Shown one piece after another: positions 6,646-14,110 of a DNA stretch of 23,635 bases (its first letter is position 1; each line of letters begins with the position of its first letter). A program made the position numbers and the translations under genes. The notes below the pieces were generated by a model. The model searched no databases and was not told where the DNA came from. It saw nothing but the letters and a program-made list of their open reading frames with translations. The stretch is from contig JAGQHH010000187.1 in assembly GCA_020431945.1 (NCBI GenBank), forward strand, positions 1 to 23,635. The letters are read 5' to 3'. This stretch comes from Cyanobacteria bacterium HKST-UBA02 (GTDB taxonomy: Bacteria; Cyanobacteriota; Vampirovibrionia; Obscuribacterales; Obscuribacteraceae).

Positions 6646-7203
6646 ATGAAGGCGACTCTCAATCTCATCCTCATCGTCTACGCGGGATATCTGGTCTTCA
6701 ATATGTTTTTCAAAGACACTGCCATTGCCAAACTGCCCGACCAGGGCAATCTCCACAAAGCGACGCTAGCTGCCGGGTGATTCTGGGGTGTTGAAGCGGC
6801 GCTTCAACGAATCGAAGGGGTCGAATACGCGACTTCGGGCTACACCGGCGGGACCACCAAGGATCCCACTTACGAAGACGTTTGCGGAGGCCGGACCGGG
6901 CATGCCGAGGCGGTGCAGGTTCTATACGATCCTGAGAAGCTGACTTTCCGGGAGCTGATCAAGAAATATCTGAGCAACTTCGCCCCCAGGCGCCGCGGCG
7001 CGGACAAGTTCAGCCAGTATCGGGCAGCGATCTTCTACCATGACGACGAGCAGAGACGCCAGGCTCTCGAGGTGCTCGGTACCATGGGCTATGACAGGGA
7101 TTCGAGCGAGCATCTGCTGGAGCCCGCCGGGATTTTCTACGCCGCCGAGGAATATCATCAGGACTATTACGACAAGATGTCCCTGGGCGTGCGCGGCAGG
7201 TAG
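6646..7203 (+). CDS. msrA: selenocysteine-containing peptide methionine sulfoxide reductase MsrA (UGA-recoded)
   Basis: The frame from ATG 6646 (GGGAG 7 nt upstream) reads into an in-frame TGA at 6778-6780 and continues to TAG at 7201. Through that codon it is a complete MsrA of 185 residues, reducing methionine-S-sulfoxide. The TGA sits at residue 45 in ATLAAG-[TGA]-FWGVEAA, exactly where MsrA has its catalytic Cys (GCFWG). Other family residues are present: Phe46-Trp47, Tyr66 in GYTGG, Cys80 in YEDVCGGRTGH, Glu88 in HAEAV, Asp120 and Tyr125 in QYR. The first 22 residues form a hydrophobic segment (LNLILIVYAGYLVFNMFF), so it is probably exported or membrane anchored. No C-terminal resolving Cys is seen. 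Cys80 is the only Cys. A hairpin fitting a bacterial SECIS begins inside the TGA. The alternative is a nonsense mutation at that very codon, which I judge less likely. Confidence 0.87.
6779..6813 (+). promoter_or_regulatory. putative bacterial SECIS element (selenocysteine insertion hairpin)
   Basis: The RNA can form a lower stem of GAUUC (6779-6783, starting within the UGA codon) with GAAUC (6809-6813). The upper 8-bp stem is GUUGAAGC (6790-6797) with GCUUCAAC (6801-6808), closed by the loop GGC (6798-6800). A 6-nt bulge, UGGGGU (6784-6789), lies on the 5' side between the stems. The apical loop begins 17 nt after the UGA and starts with G-G. Both fit the bacterial SECIS consensus as I know it: a loop about 16-37 nt after UGA with a G in its first positions. 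SelB would bind the upper stem-loop. Confidence 0.75.
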
Positions 7204-7247
7204 CTCCGGAGATTCTACCCGGGGCGACGATCCGAGCCAGGCGGCTG

Positions 7248-7253
7248 TATAAT
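7248..7253 (+). promoter_or_regulatory. possible -10 element (TATAAT) for the Ser-Asp repeat protein gene
   Basis: A perfect TATAAT lies 70 nt upstream of the ATG at 7324, in the 120-nt spacer after msrA. I see no good -35 hexamer at 16-18 nt, so this is a weak call. Confidence 0.35.
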
Positions 7254-7323
7254 GATGCCGGCTTGATTTAGTGTGCTGAAAATACAGGAAACCCGGTCTT
7301 TCGCTTCTTTGAGGTGATCATTC

Positions 7324-9618
7324 ATGCTTCGTTTCAGAAGGGTTTCGGCCTGTGTTCTGGCTGCGACGGTTCTTCTTTCTACCAGCGCCGCTGCTCAAGC
7401 ATATGACTTTCCGGGTAAAGGGGACAGGCAAGCCTGGCTTCAGGCCTGCGACCTGGCCAATCAAAGCGCGGCGATGATCCAGTCCGGTCAGTTCGATGCG
7501 GCTTTCAAGGGTTTCCACCGAGCGGTGGAGCTCTATTCCTTCGATCCTGTTCTAACCTATAACGTCGGTCTGGCGCACCAGCAATACGCATACATGGTCG
7601 GAGCAGAGTCGGACAAGCTGGCTCAGTTGAATCAGGCGCAGGAGTATTTCAAGAAAGCTGGAGAGCTGAAACCTGACACACCGGAGATCTGGATCCACCT
7701 GGCGAACGTGCAGTGCGAGCTCGGAAAATACCAGGACAGCCTAAGCAGTCTCGAGAGGACCCTCAAGATCGCCACGCTGTCAGAAAGCGATCGCGCCAGC
7801 ACCCTGCAGGCTATGGAGGTGGTAAAGGGTAAGATGTCTGTTGCCACCGGTTCTGCGAGCCCGCAGAACTCGGCGAAACAAGAGACGGCAACGAATATCT
7901 CGTGGAAGTCTTTCAAGAACGATTCGATTGCCCTGAAGCATCCGGAAGGATGGAAAGTCACTGCGGACAGCAAGACGGGACAGATCGACCTTGACTCCGC
8001 GGACGGTGCCAGACTCACTTTGCTGCCGTTTTCGACAGACAAAACGATCTCACCGTCGGCGGCACCATTAATTTTCAAGACGTTCATCAAACTGATCGCA
8101 CCGCAAGAGCAGTGGAGCGAGCCACAACGCATCGGCGAAGGCTCCTTTCAATCTACTTATTCGAATTCGACCGATGATGGCGTCGCTGCCATTTCTTTCC
8201 GCAGCTATACGAACTCCACTGCAGGACGGGTTGCGGTGGCAAAACATCCGAAGAGCGCCGGTCCCTTTCCGGTGCAGGTCTTCGCTGAGATAATCGCCAG
8301 CCTGAGCCCCCTCAAACCGGCACAGATCGCAAGCGCGCAGACCCAGGGTGATACCAGACCGGATTCATCTGCGGGCAGCAGCGAAGATGATGGTGACGAT
8401 GATTCCGGCTCTGATTCAAATTCTAGCTCCGGTTCTGATTCTGATTCGGTGTCTGATTCGGGTTCTGGCTCCGGTTCTGATTCCGGCTCAGATCCAGATT
8501 CGGACTCAGAGTCCGATTCCGATGAGGGTTCTGATTCAGATTCTGATGCAGGCTCTGATTCAGGCACCGGCTCCAACTACGACTCCAACGGATCCGGCGC
8601 AGACACAGGCTCCGAAAGTCAGACCGCAAACGGCGCCCCCGGTCAGAGCCCGGTTCCTTTCAGCGGCTGGACGACTTTTAGAGATCCGGACCAGGGCTCA
8701 TTCACCGTCGAAGTACCGGCAGGCTGGAAAGTAGAGGGCGGCATGGTCCGCCCGCGTCCTATCGACGCGCGCCCCTGGATGCGAGCGATATCACCCGATG
8801 GTCTGGTGGCAGCGTTTATAGGCGACGGAAAAATCCCCGGCTACACCATGCCCAATGGCCAATTGACCACCCTGGGATTCGGTCCGGGTCGCTGGTATAA
8901 CGGCTCACTCGTAGCCCAGTACATCCCCGCGCGCACCTTCGCCGAGAAGTATGCCGTCAAATACCTGAAGCCCTACGCGACCGACATTCGTGTCGTCGAG
9001 GCCTACAACCATCCCGACGTCGCCCGGGCTGTAAATGGCACAGTCGGGGCAAGCAAGTCAGAAGCAGTTTCGATCAAGATCACTGCGAACAAAGGCGCGA
9101 TGCCCCTGGTCGGCTATTATCTCTGCTGCACCAAAGCCACCGTCGGATACGGAACCGGCATGTGGTGGGTGACGAAAATCGCCGGGGTAGTCTGTCCGGC
9201 TCAAATGGATCGCGCCGGGCTGGGATTGATCTTGCACATGCTCCAGACATTCCAGATCGATCCCCAGTGGGGTAATGAATCAATCAAGACTGCCGGTCAG
9301 GTTTCTCGCAATTACAGGGCTGCCAGCCAGCAAGTCTCGAACTCGATCATGAACAGGTACTGGAGCCAGCAGGCGGCGAACGAGAGTATCCACAATGCCT
9401 ACTGGAACCGTCAGGCATCGCAGGATCGAGCCGCCAATAGATACTCGGATGCCTTCCGCGGGGTGGAGAATGTTCGCGATCCAAACACAGGCACCAATTA
9501 TCAAGTCCAATACGGTCCTGACAAACACTGGATGGACAATCTAGGCAACTACCAGGCCACCGACGCCAATACCGATCTCGGTCATCAGTGGCACCAGCTC
9601 ATGACTATTCCTGATTGA
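7324..9618 (+). CDS. secreted TPR protein with Ser-Asp repeat linker and uncharacterised C-terminal domain
   Basis: This is a 764-residue exported protein. A signal peptide (MLRFRRVSACVLAATVLLSTSAAAQA) precedes TPR-like helices at about 45-170 (FDAAFKGFHRAVELY, AQEYFKKAGELKPDTPEIWIHLANVQCELGKY). A first globular region at about 190-332 includes WKSFKNDSIALKHPEGWKV. A linker at about 345-435 is almost only Ser, Asp, Gly and Glu. A second globular region from about 445 includes FTVEVPAGWKVEGG and two 'HPEGW/PAGW' type strands like the first. The last 100 residues are rich in Trp, Tyr, Asn and Gln (NRYWSQQAANES, NAYWNRQASQDRAANRY) and end with GTNYQVQYGPDKHWMDNLGNY. It is probably periplasmic or surface exposed; function unknown. 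The ribosome site GAGGTGA lies 7 nt before the ATG. Its 3' end overlaps the convergent Ivy gene by 14 nt. Confidence 0.85.
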   Translation: MLRFRRVSACVLAATVLLSTSAAAQAYDFPGKGDRQAWLQACDLANQSAAMIQSGQFDAAFKGFHRAVELYSFDPVLTYNVGLAHQQYAYMVGAESDKLAQLNQAQEYFKKAGELKPDTPEIWIHLANVQCELGKYQDSLSSLERTLKIATLSESDRASTLQAMEVVKGKMSVATGSASPQNSAKQETATNISWKSFKNDSIALKHPEGWKVTADSKTGQIDLDSADGARLTLLPFSTDKTISPSAAPLIFKTFIKLIAPQEQWSEPQRIGEGSFQSTYSNSTDDGVAAISFRSYTNSTAGRVAVAKHPKSAGPFPVQVFAEIIASLSPLKPAQIASAQTQGDTRPDSSAGSSEDDGDDDSGSDSNSSSGSDSDSVSDSGSGSGSDSGSDPDSDSESDSDEGSDSDSDAGSDSGTGSNYDSNGSGADTGSESQTANGAPGQSPVPFSGWTTFRDPDQGSFTVEVPAGWKVEGGMVRPRPIDARPWMRAISPDGLVAAFIGDGKIPGYTMPNGQLTTLGFGPGRWYNGSLVAQYIPARTFAEKYAVKYLKPYATDIRVVEAYNHPDVARAVNGTVGASKSEAVSIKITANKGAMPLVGYYLCCTKATVGYGTGMWWVTKIAGVVCPAQMDRAGLGLILHMLQTFQIDPQWGNESIKTAGQVSRNYRAASQQVSNSIMNRYWSQQAANESIHNAYWNRQASQDRAANRYSDAFRGVENVRDPNTGTNYQVQYGPDKHWMDNLGNYQATDANTDLGHQWHQLMTIPD
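8359..8625 (+). repeat. Ser-Asp (GAT-TCN) repeat tract within the secreted protein gene
   Basis: The coding sequence degenerates into hexanucleotide-like units of the type GAT TCN and GGN TCN. They encode about 88 residues dominated by Ser and Asp with interspersed Gly and Glu (for example SDSDSVSDSGSGSGSDSGSD). It separates the N-terminal TPR/globular part from the C-terminal part. The composition resembles the stalk repeats of Sdr/clumping-factor surface proteins, but no LPXTG anchor follows, so the likeness is probably convergent. Confidence 0.9.
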
Positions 9619-10108
9619 TCTGCTTCTTCAACAATCCCAGTTGCGCGGCATCGGGTTTGCCGAAGATTTCTTCCTTGCCCTTTGTAAGATTGTCGGATCG
9701 CAACAAGCCGACGGCGCTGCTGCCATCCACGGCAACGACGAAGGCGAATTGATTGCCGCCGCAGTCGTGCGGCTGGCATACCGAACCGGTGAGACACTTC
9801 TTGCCACCGCTTTGAGCGGTACTCATGGGACCGGCTGTGGCATCCAGGCTATAGATCCATGCGACTTTGTGGTATTTCACCGGCACCATCTTCTGGTAGG
9901 CGGCGAAAGCCTTCGGATACTTCTTCTTCATGTCGAACGGGTAGGGCTCCTCCGCCCGGGCGCTGCAGAAGATATTGGCGATAACAGTAAGCGCTATGAG
10001 CAATACCGATAGTTTCCCGCCGGATCTCATCCCGCCAGATCTGATCCCGCCAGGTCTGAACCAGTCATGTCTGAACCCGCCGTTACTGAACAAGCAAAAA
10101 TTGAGCAT
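9605..10108 (-). CDS. ivy: Ivy-family inhibitor of lysozyme, secreted
   Basis: This is a 167-residue exported protein. After the leader it reads YPFDMKKKYPKAFAAYQKMVP and later VCQPHDCGGNQFAFVVAVDG. The CxPHDC loop, with two Cys that form a disulfide, is the hallmark of Ivy, which inserts this loop into the active site of C-type lysozymes. Usual Ivy has CKPHDC; here it is CQPHDC. Ivy-type inhibitors act in the periplasm. The ATG at 10108 has AGGAG 8 nt upstream. It gives an unusually long polar n-region (about 32 residues) before the hydrophobic core LSVLLIALTVIANIF and a likely cleavage after CSARA. A later ATG at 10029 would give a conventional signal peptide but has no well-spaced ribosome site. 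The n-region carries four 15-nt tandem repeats. A lone gene, convergent with the Ser-Asp protein and divergent from the POT transporter. Confidence 0.85.
   Translation of the reverse strand: MLNFCLFSNGGFRHDWFRPGGIRSGGMRSGGKLSVLLIALTVIANIFCSARAEEPYPFDMKKKYPKAFAAYQKMVPVKYHKVAWIYSLDATAGPMSTAQSGGKKCLTGSVCQPHDCGGNQFAFVVAVDGSSAVGLLRSDNLTKGKEEIFGKPDAAQLGLLKKQINQE
10022..10081 (-). repeat. four 15-nt tandem repeats in the Ivy leader
   Basis: Units lie at 10022-10036, 10037-10051, 10052-10066 and 10067-10081. On the plus strand they read approximately AGRTCTGAWCCCGCC, with a few changes each. On the coding strand they encode a five-residue unit ([FIM]-R-[PS]-G-G, degenerate in one copy) between the start codon and the hydrophobic signal core. 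The 15-nt period keeps the frame, so copy-number change would alter only the length of the signal-peptide n-region. Confidence 0.85.
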
Positions 10109-10139
10109 GACTGCATCTCCTGCGAAGATTCGAGCCTTG

Positions 10140-10167
10140 AATTTACATCAATTGCAGCCGGAGTCAA
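10140..10167 (-). promoter_or_regulatory. candidate sigma-70-type promoter for the Ivy gene
   Basis: On the minus strand TTGACT (plus coordinates 10162-10167) is followed after 16 nt by TAAATT (10140-10145), about 30 nt upstream of the start codon. The -35 matches 5 of 6 positions, the -10 four of 6. Confidence 0.42.
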
Positions 10168-10303
10168 GACACGTGGCAACTCACTGATTTTGCCAGCCCG
10201 GGAATTTATGCCCCCGGACCATCTATCATGTGAATGCGCAATCTGACTGTTCAGCTTGACGCCTCGGCATGACAACATAAACAAGTGAAGAAAAGACCAG
10301 CAA

Positions 10304-11830
<1,527 letters not shown>

Positions 11831-11839
11831 GGCGAATCC

Positions 11840-12061
11840 TCACACGCTCCTCACAATCGAGGAAGAGACTGGTCTCAGAGAGAGGAACAACACTCCAGGG
11901 ACCAGAACGATGAAAAGCACCAACACCAGGAAAAGACCAGCTAAATGCCTTCGAGAGCTTCCGATCGCAAGCAGAACAACCGCTCCCGAGCAGCAGAGAG
12001 CTATCGGGGCAGCGGGATCTGGTTCGAAGGCAGCTGCCAATCGAACTCCCCGGAGTTTCAT
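11840..12061 (-). CDS. possible small two-helix membrane protein
   Basis: A 73-codon minus-strand frame encodes two hydrophobic stretches (IALCCSGAVVLLAIG and LAGLFLVLVLFIVLVPGVLFL) separated by a basic SSRRH turn, as expected of a small membrane hairpin. No strong ribosome site precedes the ATG at 12061 and I recognise no family. It lies in the 336-nt space between the POT transporter and the HigA-like gene, where no other convincing coding frame exists. It may be a real small protein or a chance hydrophobic frame. The rest of this gap holds only the direct repeats near 12100. Confidence 0.35.
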   Translation of the reverse strand: MKLRGVRLAAAFEPDPAAPIALCCSGAVVLLAIGSSRRHLAGLFLVLVLFIVLVPGVLFLSLRPVSSSIVRSV

Positions 12062-12099
12062 GTCTGAATCTCAGCAAGTCGGGGTAAACTTCTAGGCAC

Positions 12100-12128
12100 G
12101 ATATCGTTTGCCAATTTGATATCGTTTG
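12100..12128 (+). promoter_or_regulatory. paired direct repeats upstream of the HigA-like gene, probable operator
   Basis: GATATCGTTTG occurs at 12100-12110 and again, identical, at 12118-12128. The 18-nt offset is slightly under two helical turns. The pair ends 38 nt before the start codon at 12167. HigA-type antitoxins bind operators next to their own promoters, so autoregulation is a reasonable inference. Each repeat also contains the palindrome GATATC. Confidence 0.5.
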
Positions 12129-12166
12129 AGAAATCAATTCGAATCGCATTTTGCGAGGTGGAGATC

Positions 12167-12580
12167 ATGAGCGCACTTAGAGCGACCAAGGAGTATATGG
12201 CTCTTATTAAGCGTTTCCCATTGCGCCCAATTCGCGACGAGGAAACACTCGATATAGCTTCGGAGATCTTCACCGAGCTCGTACTGAAGGTAGAAAGCCG
12301 TACTCCGGACGAAAGTGATTATCTGAGCGTTCTCGGCAAGCTGATCAGAGAATATGAAGAAGCGCACAAAGTGATCGCACCATCAATGACTCCGCAGCGC
12401 GCCCTTGAATCGTTGATGGAAGATAATGACCTCAATCAAGCCGAGCTGGCACGACAGTTGGAAGCACCACAATCAGTCATTTCCGAGTTCCTGTCAGGAA
12501 AGCGTGGATTGAGCAAGACTCTCGTGGTCAAACAGGCAGACCGATTCAAAGTCTCGCCTGAGCTTTTCCTGCCATCTTGA
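12167..12580 (+). CDS. HigA-like antitoxin / HTH transcriptional regulator, apparently without HigB
   Basis: This 137-residue protein has an N-terminal helical part (ATKEYMALIKRFPLRPIRDEETLDIA) and a C-terminal Xre-type helix-turn-helix (about 86-137): ALESLMEDNDLNQAELARQL, then APQSVISEFLSGKRGLSK, then ADRFKVSPELFL. The length and layout match the E. coli HigA (YgjM, 138 aa) subfamily: an N-terminal dimer/toxin-binding part and a C-terminal HTH ending in 'F-x-[VI]-SP-x-LF'. I choose the ATG at 12167 because GGTGGAG lies just upstream. An in-frame start at 12116 would extend into the operator-like repeats. No HigB-like toxin is encoded immediately before or after, so it is an orphan antitoxin or a stand-alone regulator. 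Confidence 0.78.
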   Translation: MSALRATKEYMALIKRFPLRPIRDEETLDIASEIFTELVLKVESRTPDESDYLSVLGKLIREYEEAHKVIAPSMTPQRALESLMEDNDLNQAELARQLEAPQSVISEFLSGKRGLSKTLVVKQADRFKVSPELFLPS

Positions 12581-12593
12581 ATGACTTGGAATG

Positions 12594-12649
12594 TTGCGAA
12601 TAACTCGCTTTAGTTGCGAATAACTCGCCTTAGTTGCGAATAACCACCC
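12594..12649. repeat. 20-nt tandem repeat, about 2.8 copies
   Basis: Units start at 12594, 12614 and 12634. The first two, TTGCGAATAACTCGCTTTAG and the same with one change (T to C), are complete. The third keeps 12 nt and then diverges. A further TTGCC follows at 12654. The repeat lies just after the HigA-like stop codon and before the 3' end of the convergent PH-like gene. Each unit has stop codons, so it is not coding on the plus strand. Confidence 0.85.
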
Positions 12650-12711
12650 ATATGTTGCCAAAAACTTCAAATGACTGCTGCACAGCCTTAACTGCTGACC
12701 CTGGCAGGGTG

Positions 12712-13170
12712 TCAGCCTTCAAGACTGCAGAATGCCGGGCAGTACCTTTCCGCTCCGTCCAGTCCGACGCCCCGAACCCAGATGCTGACCCCATCCACAT
12801 TGAAAGCGGTGTACTTGAGGAAAAGGGCCTGCTTCGTTCCTACATCCGTGATGTCCGACCAGGGAATCAAGAGGGGCGGATGCATGAACCTGTAGAAGAA
12901 AGCCGGTCCCAACTTCAAATAGAGCCCGCGCTCCGACATGGCTATCCAGAGCATACCTCTGGCGTGCAGGAAACCTTTGAATCTGACCGTTTGCCCGCCC
13001 AGCCAATCCAGATTTTCAGGTATGTCCTGGGCCCTGTACCTGGAGCTGAGCTGTTTCCAGCCGCTCAGATGGGAGATCAGTCCTAGCGCCAGCATCCAGA
13101 CAGCCAGAAATAGGAAGGGGAAAAGAGAGAATATGATGGTGAAGATTGTCGAACTGTTTGCGCTATCCAT
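12712..13170 (-). CDS. small membrane protein with a PH-like cytoplasmic domain (uncharacterised)
   Basis: This 152-residue product has one long hydrophobic stretch near the N-terminus (FTIIFSLFPFLFLAVWMLALGLI) followed by a soluble part: GMLWIAMSERGLYLKLGPAFFYRFMHPPLLIPWSDITDVG. The pattern 'GLYL ... hPPLLIPWSDI' is what I associate with small bacterial PH-like domains on membrane stalks. The function is unknown. The start is uncertain. I take the ATG at 13170 (MDSANSS). An ATG at 13200 lies directly against AGGAGGT, too close for that site to serve it. A TTG at 13227 is also in frame. It is 60 nt downstream of the 253-aa gene on the same strand, so they are probably co-transcribed. It stops with TGA. 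Confidence 0.62.
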   Translation of the reverse strand: MDSANSSTIFTIIFSLFPFLFLAVWMLALGLISHLSGWKQLSSRYRAQDIPENLDWLGGQTVRFKGFLHARGMLWIAMSERGLYLKLGPAFFYRFMHPPLLIPWSDITDVGTKQALFLKYTAFNVDGVSIWVRGVGLDGAERYCPAFCSLEG

Positions 13171-13230
13171 AGATCTCTCTCGCAGGTCAACCGGAATCAT
13201 ACCTCCTTTGGTCAGAGAGCAGATCAAAAC

Positions 13231-13992
13231 CTAAATGACAGCCGGCACCAGGTCCCTGATTTCCGACATACGCCAGGACCCATTTCTCATCTCGAATGAG
13301 CACTCGAGCGACCAACCAGGTCGGACGAGATCGGTAACCCCGGCTGGAACCTTCACTGGTCCAAAGTCATCATACACGTCGTCTAAGAAACCAATGAACC
13401 AGAGCTTGCCAGTCCGGACGCGCGAAATCATATAAGCTGGCTCGGCATTGCGTACGTCATCCAAATTGCCGGTTTTCGTAGAATGCTGAATAAAATTGCG
13501 AAGGAGGCGAAAGACAACAAGTCCTCTATCTCGGAGTTGTGCACTGTAGGGCGCGAAAAGTCCGTCGGGAACGCGCTCGAGGAAGCCTTCCGCTACCATC
13601 CAGTAGGCAAATTCCTTGATGCAGCCAGTCATCGTATCTCGGGCGTCCTGGGGCATACTGACTTTGTACCAGAAGAAGAAATCGATGCAATGACGGAACA
13701 GTCCAATCAACTGATCAGGAGAGCACTTAGAACAAACGGTATTCCTGGTCCCGGCCATATCTAAATTGCGCACAGGAAGATTGATGTCCTGATTGCGCAG
13801 GAGAATCGAGCCGTAGCAATCGAGGAACTCCCTCAGCAAAATAACAGTATTCTTTCGCTCGTCAAATTCACAAGAAGCGAACCTGGTCTGTGCGTCCTGG
13901 AGAAACGCTTCCATAGCTACCCTGATAGAAGAAGATCGCTTCTTCTTCAGGGACCGCTTCTGAGCCGGTCGTTGTGCGGCTTTGACGGGCAT
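13231..13992 (-). CDS. hypothetical protein, 253 aa
   Basis: I do not recognise this protein. The first 25 residues are strongly basic (KRSLKKKRSSSIR). A helical region follows with aromatic residues (LLREFLDCYGSILL, FRHCIDFFFWYKVSM, KEFAYWMVAEGFLERV). The pattern 'FL-x-x-[FY] ... x-W-[ML]-x-x-x-G-[FY]' recalls helical N-terminal modules of several uncharacterised bacterial proteins. The C-terminal half looks beta-rich (AYMISRVRTGKLWFIGFLDD, VKVPAGVTDLVRPGWSLECSFE). No signal peptide or membrane helix. Four Cys (CSKC and two others) show no complete metal-binding pattern. The ATG at 13992 has GGGGA about 7 nt upstream, and a TTGACT-17-GATCAT promoter lies 35-60 nt further up. It appears to be the first gene of a two-gene unit with the PH-like membrane protein. 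Confidence 0.68.
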   Translation of the reverse strand: MPVKAAQRPAQKRSLKKKRSSSIRVAMEAFLQDAQTRFASCEFDERKNTVILLREFLDCYGSILLRNQDINLPVRNLDMAGTRNTVCSKCSPDQLIGLFRHCIDFFFWYKVSMPQDARDTMTGCIKEFAYWMVAEGFLERVPDGLFAPYSAQLRDRGLVVFRLLRNFIQHSTKTGNLDDVRNAEPAYMISRVRTGKLWFIGFLDDVYDDFGPVKVPAGVTDLVRPGWSLECSFEMRNGSWRMSEIRDLVPAVI

Positions 13993-14025
13993 GTTTGTTT
14001 CCCCGGCGCGATTTATTCACCCCAA

Positions 14026-14054
14026 ATGATCTCGCGCCTGGACTGTCGAGTCAA
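14026..14054 (-). promoter_or_regulatory. candidate promoter for the 253-aa gene
   Basis: On the minus strand TTGACT (plus coordinates 14049-14054) and GATCAT (14026-14031) are separated by exactly 17 nt, upstream of the ATG at 13992. The -35 is strong and the -10 is a 4-of-6 match. Confidence 0.42.
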
Positions 14055-14110
14055 CGCCTCCAGGGGATATGCGAAGAATATACGAATTTCCCGCCCTCCT
14101 GAAGAAGGCC

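Noticed and set aside
6778..6780. Genome-wide reassignment of UGA to an amino acid such as Trp or Gly
   Set aside because: UGA ends other genes in the window (E2-like at 6566, POT transporter at 11828, HigA-like at 12578, PH-like protein), and Trp in conserved positions is coded by TGG.
6913..7203. Independent small gene starting at the ATG at 6913
   Set aside because: It would be only the C-terminal half of MsrA without its active site. The upstream sequence through the TGA continues the same family alignment.
8205..8576. Minus-strand Glu-Ser-Pro repeat protein opposite the Ser-Asp tract
   Set aside because: The repeat forces open frames on both strands. Only the plus frame has a signal peptide and flanking domains.
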